From Kondoa malvinella (Eukaryota > Basidiomycota > Agaricostilbomycetes > Agaricostilbales > Kondoaceae), in contig BCIM01000005.1 in NCBI GenBank assembly GCA_039545315.1, forward strand, positions 312,609 through 376,608: a DNA stretch of 64,000 nt. The letters are read 5' to 3'. This document shows, piece by piece, positions 56,390 through 64,000 of this stretch (positions within the stretch are counted from its first letter, which is position 1; each line of letters opens with the position of its first letter). The notes under the pieces are model-generated. The model was not told the DNA's origin, ran no database searches, and saw only the letters and a program-made list of their open reading frames with translations. The translations under genes and the position numbers were made by a program.

Positions 56390-59300
56390 ATGGACACGCC
56401 AGAGCTGTCTGAATCAAAGAGCAGCACGCCTGCTGCTACGATGCCTCAATCGCCCAAAGATGACCCGCTTCAAGCAGCTACACCAAAGGGCGAATCGAAA
56501 GAACCGCAACAGCTGCAAAAGTTGAGCTACTTGCTGGATCAGTCTAATATTTACAGCAAAATCATCGGCGAGTCTCAACAACACGCTGTGGGCTGAGATG
56601 TGGGCTGATCGTATGACGGGCTATAGGTGAGAAAATGGCTCGAGAACGTAAAGACCGCAGGGAGGCAGATGCGAGAGCGAGCAAGAAGGAAGCTGCGGGC
56701 AAGGCACCTGTAAAAGGCAAAAAGAGGAAAGCTGTCGAAATGATAGGCGATGTTCTCGAAGAGGGTGTCAGTTACCAGTCGAATTTGCGCTGTATGGCTC
56801 TGATTCCTTGGCATATTGACAGGACCTAGCCAAGGGCAAGAAGTCTGAGCGATTGAATGCGGCTACCGAGAAAGTTTCGCTTCAAGCAAGACAGCCTGCT
56901 TTAGTAACTGGAGCTACTTTGAAAGACTATCAGCTTGATGGCGTCGAGGTCAGTCATCTTATGCTGCCCGTTAGTCACCGTACTAAAATATTCAATAGTG
57001 GATGGTCTCGCTCTTTACTAACGGATTGAGTGGGATTCTCGCAGACGAAATGGGTCTAGGGCAAGTCTGACGTGTGTCTTGCTGAGCTGATACTGACCTA
57101 CAAGCAGAAAAACCATTCAAACCATTGCTTTCCTAGCGCACATTCGCGAAAAGGGTGTCTGGGGCCCTTTCCTGATCGTCTGCCCGCTATCAACAGTCGC
57201 GAATTGGGTGAGCGAATTCGAACGCTTCACACCAGATATACCTGTCGTTCTCTATCACGGTACGCAAGAAGAACGTGCAGACATCAGGCATAAACGCTTG
57301 GGTCTGGGTGCGCCGCGTCAAAAGAAGGGTAAGGGAAAGAAGAAGAAGGTGGTTGATGTGGAAGATGTGGAGACGCACGAGAAGCCTGAAGTGACTTTCC
57401 CTGTCATTGTGACGAGCTATGAGATGGTTATGAACGACAAGAAGTTCCTGCAGAAGATCGGCGTAAGCTCGTTCGCTTGGATATGATGTCAAGCTGACAA
57501 TGTGTTGCAGTTCAAGTACATTGTCGTTGACGAATCACATCGGTTGAAGAACCTCAACTGCAAGCTTGTGCGAGAGCTCAAAGAGTACACTTCTGCGAAT
57601 CGACTGTTGTTAACGGTCAGTTGGAAGGCGCGAATTCAGTTTAAAAGCTGATTTCTCGGGCCCTACATTGACAGGGCACACCACTGCATAATAACTTGAC
57701 GGAACTTTGGTCTCTGCTCAACTTCATCCTTCCAGATATTTTCGATGATCTCGATAGCTTTTCGCAATGGTTCGACTTCTCGGACATAGACAGCGATACA
57801 GGTCACGCCAACCTCCTTTCGCAAGAACAATCGCATCATATCGTTTCCAACTTACATGCCATCTTAAAACCTTTCTTGCTCCGTCGACTGAAAAAGGATG
57901 TCGAGACCAATCTTCCGCCGAAGAAAGAATACCTCCTCTCTGCTCCTTTAACTGCACAACAAAAGGAACTTTACGATGCTGTCATCAATCGCTCGATCCG
58001 GTCATTCTTGATGGAGAAAAAGATGCAAGGCGATGATTCTGATCACGAAGATCTTCCGCTTTCTGCTACTTCTGCTCCTGCGCCGAAAGAAGAAGGAAGT
58101 GCAAGAAAGAAGCGGAAAACCAGAGCTAGAACTTCATTCGTGGAAAAGACGGATGAGCAGTACTTTGAAGACCTCGACTCTGGGCTGCCGGAAGACAGTC
58201 AAGTGCCGCAACTGAGTTTAGCAGAGAGGAGCAAATTGCATCAGCAGAAGTTGGCTAGCAAGAGTGTCAATAATATGAAGTTGCAGAATTTGGTCATGCA
58301 GTGGGTGCTCCCTTGTCATTGTCGCGTCGAGGTAACTGATGGAGACATCAGGTTGCGGAAAGTGTGCAATCATGTGGGCAATGCATCAACGATATCAGTG
58401 TAAAGCTGATGTTCATTGTTGTACGTCCACAGCCCTGGCTGTTTGATTGGCCTATAGATCCAAACACCGGCGTCGAAGCAGTGAACGAGGATCTGATCAA
58501 CGCTTCTGGCAAGATGCTGCTGCTCAACAAGCTTCTCACCGAGCTCTTTGCAAAGGGACACAAGGTCCTAATCTTTTCTCAATGTTGGTTGAACTGATTC
58601 CACTTCGGCTATTGCTGATGTTGAATCGGTTGTTTTCAACAGTCACTTCCATGTTGGACATTATCCAAGATTGGGCAATGGAATATAAAGGCTGGAACAT
58701 CTGTCGAATAGATGGCAGCACGAAACAGCAAGATCGGCGGGACCAGATGAAGGCTTTCTCAGAAGAGAAAGGCAAAGACGGTTCGTCCCTCCTCCATTTC
58801 AGATATCACAGCTCATGCAAGCATCAGCACCCAACCTCTTTCTCCTTTCTACACGAGCTGGTGGTGTAGGTATCAACCTCGTTGCTTCCGACACTGTCAT
58901 CCTCTTCGACAGCGATTGGAACCCTCAGCAGGATCTCCAAGCACAAGATCGAGCTCATCGAATAGGGCAAACCAAGCCTGTTCTAGTCTTTCGCTTCGTC
59001 ACAGGCAACACGATAGAATCCCATATCCTCAAGAAAGCAGGAGCGAAGCGCAAGCTCGAAGCGCTCGTTATCGGCCAGGGCGAATTCAAGCTACCTGGTG
59101 GTGCGGATGTGACGGACGTGCTTATGGGCAAGAAAAAGGATGGGATCAATATGGCTGATTTGGCTGAGACCTTGTTAAGGAAGGAGATGGCCATCACATT
59201 GGCTGGAAAGGATGACGAGATTATTAGCAAGAAACAGCTCGAGACATTGCTGGATCGCAGTGTAAGTGCCTCACTCGAGCGGTAGAGTCTTGGCTGACAA

Positions 59301-59443
59301 GTGATATTAAGCCCGAGGCTATGGCGCGCAACTCTGGCTGGAGCTCTGGCGATGCGATGGCAGAAGTCTTTGAGACTGAAGCTATTGCGGACGAGGAAGA
59401 TGCGGAAGTACAAGCGAATGTCGTTCCAGCTGTTAAAGCTTAG
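56390..59443 (+). CDS. SNF2-family chromatin remodeller, LSH/DDM1/IRC5 group
   Basis: ATP-dependent nucleosome remodeller; LSH/DDM1 supports DNA methylation and heterochromatin, IRC5 supports cohesin loading. Start [20 protein letters not shown], coiled basic N-region, then [40 protein letters not shown] (Walker A, cut by a GC-AG intron 57061-57107), [30 protein letters not shown] (Walker B, DESH), [20 protein letters not shown]. Group-specific: [20 protein letters not shown]. Helicase [101 protein letters not shown]. Acidic C-tail ending VVPAVKA. Start codon choice is supported by the next stop upstream. Confidence 0.92.
57061..57107 (+). other. GC-AG intron inside the Walker A motif
   Basis: The exon ends GGT CTA GG, the intron begins GCAAGT and ends AAGCAG, and the next exon starts A AAA ACC. 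Removing 57061-57107 gives Gly-Leu-Gly-Lys-Thr in frame. A GT donor does not restore the motif. A TACTGAC branch site lies near the acceptor. Confidence 0.85.
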
Positions 59444-59522
59444 ACTCTAGATATGTGTATAGTGTAGGAAAGGGTTGTTGCGTCGTTCTGTTATGTATCT
59501 CTTGGCATGTAACAATACAACC

Positions 59523-60419
59523 TTAATCATGTTCTGGCTCTGCCATATGAGCATCATCGTCCTGCAACCCTCTATCTTCCACTTCAGGCACAATTTCCTC
59601 CTCTGGTTCTTCTTCTGACTCTTCCTCTTCCTCTACATCATCCTCTTCAGGCTCTCCGAAGCTCTCTGCATCCTCTTCATCGCCTATCAGTTGGCCTGCT
59701 TCTGCTGATTCACTTGCTGGGGCAACACCGAATTGTGAAGGCTGAGTGTCGAGGATAGAAGAGAGCGATGCAGCTGAAGGTCGAATGGCTACCGGTTCAC
59801 TTGCAGCAGGTGTCGCGCTAACACTAGCAGCTGGTTTCTTTATTTTGGTCTTTTTGGCTTTGTATGCTATCTCAAGCTGTTAGTATTGACATACAGACAT
59901 GAGCGAAAGAAGGCACCTTTGAGCTCTTTAGCAAGGGCCTTGTTGACTTGTTTGCCATCTTCCCATTCAAGCATTTGCACAGCATCTAGTACATGTTGCG
60001 CGTTGATAGTCTTGTGTGATCTTTCAGCTGCGACATCTTGAGATCTGTGACGTTCGCTCTGGATGTCAGCTGCAGATAGCAGCAGATCAGTAGAGGACGT
60101 ACATTGCTGCTAGGTAGGAAATGAAGACTGTTGTTGCGCGAACGAGGGCGATAGGCACTTCTTTAGAGAGCTTGACGCCGTCTGGAACCTGCACGATACC
60201 GACACAAAGCGATTAGCTGAATGATCAGCCAGATGTCATTGGATCGCGCACCGAGCCTTTAGCTACTCGAGCGACTGCACGCCAACGAAATGCCTCAGCA
60301 TGTAAGATGCAGAGCGGCTCAGACAACGCACTGGTAGATTTGGGCACTTCGTAATGATCTATGCCCGTTCCAGGTTCAGCCTCATCAGCAGTAGCTTTCT
60401 TTTTCGTTTTAGGCGGCAT
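59523..60419 (-). CDS. DPB4/POLE3-like histone-fold protein
   Basis: NF-YB-type histone-fold subunit, as found in DNA polymerase epsilon (with Dpb3/POLE4) and in CHRAC/ISW2 remodellers. Start MPPKTKKKATADEAEPGTGI, then VAKGSVR, and after an intron VPDGVKLSKEVPIALVRATT followed by VFISYLAA, the central histone-fold helix ATxFISYL shared by this family. After two more introns TINAQHVLDAVQMLEWEDGK gives the ISxxDVLxALE-like helix, and KQVNKALAKELKAYKAKKTK completes the fold. The C-tail is very acidic (EEDDVEEEEEESEEEPEEEI) and ends AEPEHD. Three introns. Length is about 230 residues. A different histone-fold partner is possible, but the POLE3 pattern fits best. An ACGCGT element lies 27 bases upstream. 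Confidence 0.78.
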
Positions 60420-60444
60420 GGAGGAAATAGGTCAAGACGAAAGG

Positions 60445-60455
60445 GACGCGTCAAC
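60445..60455 (-). promoter_or_regulatory. MCB-like element GACGCGTCAAC upstream of the DPB4-like gene
   Basis: Perfect 11-base match to 56310-56320. The ACGCGT core is at 60446-60451, 27 bases from the ATG at 60419. It lies in the 68-base gap between this gene and the methyltransferase stop. Confidence 0.45.
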
Positions 60456-60487
60456 TATGCACATGCTACAAATGATGTTACAGGTCT

Positions 60488-61390
60488 TCATGCTTTTACG
60501 CCTCGTACGACGTACAGTGGATCGCCTGTCCAGCTCGGTTCGAGTACAGTGAGAATTTCGATATCTTTCAACAGGTTTGAAGGTGTGGTTGTATGCTCGT
60601 CGCCGGCATACGCAAAGTATTGCGCGACTTGATCGCACCGCTCCGATTCTGCAGGATGTCAGCTTGGGCAGGTTTGAGAGGCAAAACAATGACTGACCTG
60701 ATATTCTCAGCCAGTGATCAACGACCTGTTTTAGGAATCAGGATACTCCGATAGCATAGACAGAGAAGATACCTTTGTAGGAAAGCAGCGATTCGAAAAG
60801 CTCAAATGCGCAGAACCGCCTTGTTTCAATACCTGTTTCATTCATCAGCTCATCCGCCCGGAAGGAAACACATTACTCACCCTCGCAATCTCGCCCATAA
60901 GTTTCCTCGGTTGCGTGAAATAATCAATCGACACACTACACACGACCGCTTCCATGCTACCCTCTTCAAGTTGATCAATACCTTCGAAAGTCGGATTCGC
61001 GTTCAGATCTCTGACAGCGTAGCTTGACAACACTGGATTGGCAGCTAGTTCTTTTTCGTTCATCCCTAAGCCTATGACTTGGCACGATTGAGGCGTGTAG
61101 GACTTTGGCAAGTGCGATATCCAGGATGATGCGAGATCCAATATTTTCGGTTTGGCAGAGGTGGAAGGGGAAGGGAGGACAGATCCGTAATATTCTGACA
61201 AGGCGTTGATGCAGCGGTCGTCTATGTGCGCTACAAAGCGACTCTGTGAATAGAATTGAGTGTCTGGTGATGAACCATCTGATCGGGAGAAGTCAGAAGC
61301 TGTAAAAGGCCATTGGGAAGCGATTGTAGGCTTTCGGATAGCTGGAGCAGTCATTGTAGCGGCTGTAAAGAGAGATCGCAGTAGGAACAT
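60488..61390 (-). CDS. SAM-dependent methyltransferase-like protein
   Basis: Start MFLLRSLFTAATMTAPAIRK (61390), a possible mitochondrial presequence; the second Met (MTAPAIRKP, 61354) is an alternative. The body has ILDLASSWISHLPKSYTPQS then CQVIGLGMNEKELAANPVLS and YAVRDLNANPTFEGIDQLEE. SMEAVVCSVSIDYFTQPRKL then MGEIARV resembles the AVxCSVSIDYLxxP element of class I methyltransferases. Motif I is LDLASSWISHLP instead of LDxGxGxG, so glycine-poor. Further exons: VLKQGGSAHLSFSNRCFPTK, VVDHWLRISESERCDQVAQY, FAYAGDEHTTTPSNLLKDIE and the end PLYVVRGVKA. This arrangement is a known small fungal and algal family of uncertain substrate. Four introns. Confidence 0.72.
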
Positions 61391-61599
61391 GGACGTGAGC
61401 GGAAGACAACCTAATGTGACATTGCACAAAGGTTTCTCTGGGTCTGCTGCAGCTGAAATAACAGACTAGAAATGTATTGAGCATGGACATGGATAAAAGA
61501 CAGAGTAACAAGCTCTCTAAGCTGGAACTCGCCAGCCCACTTCACGAGGCTGCCTAAGCCTGTCAGCAGCTCTAGCTCCTGTTCTCTCCAATTCGCGCT

Positions 61600-62317
61600 T
61601 CAGCCGGTATGTACGATGCTCTTCGTGCTCTGTTCATGTCCGATCAGAACTCGTTGGTCGGGTCGGGTAAAGAAGAGAAGGCGCTTACCGATGGTGCATA
61701 AGATCGTCGGCTGAGCCAAAGATCCCGTCAACACTCCCATTCTGTCCGGAACGCTTGCAAAGAAGTGTCGAAACAGGCCATCTATGGCAAAGTGATGTGC
61801 AGGATCCATTGTAGTGCTGCGATGATCGTGTTCACTTGCAGTGAAACTGGTAAAGCCGTGACCGTGAGCGATGCAAGCGCAAATGTTCAGCATCAAATAG
61901 AGCAGCGTATATTTCGGATCCACGGCTTTGCTATGTACTCGACCTGAAAGAAAAAAAATCAGGCCTCATCAATATGAGAAGTGAGATCAGCTGCTCACCA
62001 ACCGGTCTGAAGGTCTCAGGTCGGACCGCTACCCAGGCAGGAATGGAGCAATGGGCTCGCCCATTCGATCCGAATGACAGTCTGACCCTGGCGATGCTTC
62101 CGAGCTTGTACCCAGCATCGATGACAAGGTCGGACACAGACAAGGCGTCCTTCTGGTAATGCTCAGGATAGAGCAACGTAGCATGAGTAGGGAAGAGTAT
62201 CTTGCCATCTTCTGGAAGGAGCGCTCGAATATGGCCAACGCAGATCTTGAGTTCCTGGAGGGAAAGAGGGCCAGCCGAAGCAACGGTATGAGCAGCCGGG
62301 ACCTCATTGGAGGTCAT
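61600..62317 (-). CDS. Protein of unknown function, 3' end uncertain
   Basis: Start at 62317 gives MTSNEVPAAHTVASAGPLSL; an upstream alternative start (MTLQSIKILLDSPPVATLVS) would need a frame change. Readable segments: ELKICVGHIRALLPEDGKIL, FPTHATLLYPEHYQKDALSV, GYKLGSIARVRLSFGSNGRA then HCSIPAWVAVRPETFRPVG. After an intron ending in a long pyrimidine run, RVHSKAVDPKYTLLYLMLNI, CACIAHGHGFTSFTASEHDH and ASVPDRMGVLTGSLAQPTIL. The frame at 61600 stops; an extra intron (donor 61693) could extend it to 61411, but that would leave only 20 bases before the methyltransferase ATG. No family recognised. His-rich segments (AHGHGF, DPAHHFAIDG) are notable. Confidence 0.5.
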
Positions 62318-62527
62318 GATGGTGGATTGAGGGAGAGCGCGATTGAGCGAAACGCGAGCTGAAGTCGTCTTCCGGTGACGACAAAGGGAAGGTAGAGACG
62401 AGCGTTGCGACTGGTGGCGAATCAAGCAATATCTTGATGCTCTGGAGCGTCATATCAGTACGTACGTTTGCTGAGAAAGGAACCGACATACAAGACAGGC
62501 GAGCACTCACTCACTCCTTCAAGCCAA

Positions 62528-64000
62528 TCAAGCCGTCTTCACCTTCATCACCTTGCTCCTTTTCCGCCAAGCTACCACCTCCCTCACAGTAGCAGCAAAA
62601 ATCGGCAATGCAATCGGACCAAAGAAGGGCGTGTACACTGCAAGTTTATGTTCATCCGGGAAATAGAGCAGACCGAGCATGGAAGGATGAAAGAAAGCTT
62701 TAGACGCTTCTGTTGATGCTCTGACTGCATGGTCGAGCGCTGCCGATGTCGAGGTAGGAAGGGAAGATTTTATCTGTCCACCAATTTGTCATTGAGCTCG
62801 CTTGGAGCAAGACAACAGATGGACGCACCAGATCAAGGGAAGCCAATGCTGTACGTACACCATTCCTCACTTCAGTATTGATGCGCATATTCTTAATCTC
62901 TTTTGCTAGTTTCACCGTAGCGCTAAGTGTATCAACCGCTTCTTTGGCATTTTCAATCAAGCGATTTCGAATCAATGCGTCAATCTGCCAGGTAGCAGGA
63001 GTACTGGAGGAAGGTCGAGGAAGACCGAGAAGTAGTTGGAATTGCGAGTGGAAAGTAGCGAAGGCACGCGAGAGGTCGTCTGTGGGATTAAAGATGTATA
63101 CGCCGCCCCATTGCGGTATAATGAATGCGTTGCTGTCTGATATTTGGCCTGTGCCCTCGAAATATGTGTTAGCTAAATGATTAGCAGACCAATTCATTCG
63201 GCGCACCATTCTGCTGCAATATCGACATAGGTCTAGCGTCCTTCGCTGGGATGTAAAGTAAGAAGTGTAGAACAGGATCAGAGGAAGCTGTAGATGCTAG
63301 GTTCCACTCTGCAGCATTGATGAATGCTTTCAAGGTATCTTCTGGGATCAAAGTGCCTGATTCAGCTTGTTCCGGCTCGAAAGCGAGAGGAGCGATGAAT
63401 TGAGATTGAGCTTCGATGGTGAAGTTGTGCAGGGATTGTAGAGCGCTGCAGGTGGGTAGGATGTAACCTGTATGCAGCAATTGGATGAGTCAAGGAAAAG
63501 TCGCCGAAGACGCAGGACTACGTACTATTCAAGTTCTGGTTGATATCGTAATGCAGAGGCACTTCATCTTGCGTCCCATCTTGTTGCAGTACACTAAAGC
63601 GCAATGTATATCGCGGTGCATACTTGACGATCTTGTCAGATTGGCTTGAGTCAAGCTCGACTAGCCGTACAAGTTAGCGAGAACATTGACAGATACAAGA
63701 GGGCGTACCGGCTGATCCGTCTGGCCAAGTCAGAGCATTGTTGGCATCGAGAAAGAGGTCTGCATCATTAGCAGAGGAAGCGAGTCGATAGTCGAAACAG
63801 TCGCGAACCGAGCATTTGCTGCTTTTTGACTGCTGTCGAAGAGAATGTAGACTTTGACTCTTGGCTGCGAAGACCCGTACAGGCACAGTGATAGGACAGC
63901 AGGTCTGTAGACGCAGCAGTGTATATAAGCCGAAAACTCGACATAACAACTCGAGCGCCCACTGAAACATCACGCCAGGCTTTGTCTTGAGCAGAAGGCA
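62528..64000 (-). CDS. GPI17: GPI transamidase subunit GPI17/PIG-S (5' end outside window)
   Basis: ER membrane subunit of the complex that attaches GPI anchors to proteins. Visible exons include LTWPDGSA, VLQQDGTQDEVPLHYDINQN, LHTGYILPTCSALQSLHNFT then IEAQSQFIAPLAFEPEQAES, LKAFINAAEWNLASTASSDP, VLHFLLYIPAKDARPMSILQ, NAFIIPQWGGVYIFNPTDDL and RLIENAKEAVDTLSATVKLA. The end is VYTPFFGPIALPIFAATVRE then VVAWRKRSKVMKVKTA: a C-terminal transmembrane helix with a basic cytosolic tail, as expected for PIG-S. The N-terminal first transmembrane helix lies beyond 64000. The FIxPQWGGVxxxN block is the strongest family match. Confidence 0.88.

Noticed and set aside
1..64000. CRISPR array, operon or phage content
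   Set aside because: Introns in nearly every gene and eukaryotic protein families show this is fungal nuclear DNA; no spaced repeat array is present.

Overview
The window is nuclear DNA of an intron-rich, gene-dense fungus, most likely a basidiomycete. Nearly every gene is cut by several introns of about 40-70 bases that usually carry a CTGAC/CTAAC-like branch site near an AG acceptor. Genes sit about 1.7 kb apart on both strands. The set includes fungal or metazoan-type proteins such as tandem (type 7) coronin, verprolin, a 4EHP-type eIF4E and an LSH/DDM1 remodeller. Genus and species cannot be fixed from the sequence. There is no plasmid, phage, CRISPR or operon structure, and I saw no rRNA or tRNA gene. 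Gene models below are hand-spliced from frame continuity and family motifs, so outer boundaries are firmer than every internal junction.

Layout. 1-6.1 kb: 3' end of acireductone dioxygenase (methionine salvage), glucose-6-phosphate dehydrogenase, an Rpr2/Snm1-like RNase P/MRP subunit, an intergenic stretch with a direct repeat, and an unrecognised Cys/His-rich protein. 6.6-15.1 kb: verprolin, COQ3, sorting nexin MVP1, then three minus-strand genes for a GPI-anchored protein, a small secreted protein with dibasic sites, and an orphan. 15.7-22 kb: UTP22, PSF1 and an M50B-like membrane protein. 22.1-30.4 kb: two small orphans, AMP deaminase, a degenerate protein kinase and an F-box-like gene. 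30.5-41.1 kb: a BTB plus CAP-Gly protein, biotin-protein ligase, an HST2-type sirtuin, an SRPK-like kinase and a membrane-anchored metallophosphatase. 41.3-46.1 kb: a short Ala/Gly/Ser repeat protein with a hydrophobic tail, a Mn-type cation diffusion facilitator and a damaged leucine-rich gene with a 12-C run. 46.4-53.5 kb: coronin-7, eIF4E2 and SEC6 in one orientation. 53.8-64 kb: a gamma-glutamyltransferase-like enzyme, an LSH/DDM1/IRC5 helicase, a DPB4/POLE3 histone-fold subunit, a methyltransferase, an orphan and GPI17/PIG-S running off the right edge.

The genes are mostly housekeeping and do not form one pathway. Loose themes are actin and membrane traffic (verprolin, coronin-7, MVP1, SEC6), replication and chromatin (PSF1, LSH, DPB4-like, HST2) and RNA/ribosome work (UTP22, Rpr2-like, eIF4E2). 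The most interesting non-gene signals are a shared 11-base ACGCGT-containing element just upstream of the LSH and DPB4-like genes with a weaker copy at PSF1, a GC-AG intron inside the Walker A codons of the LSH gene, and repeated use of GTTCGT splice donors. I did not find a convincing new multi-gene system. Two single-base ambiguities (5381, 29692) and the poly-C run mean that some apparent breaks may be sequencing errors.
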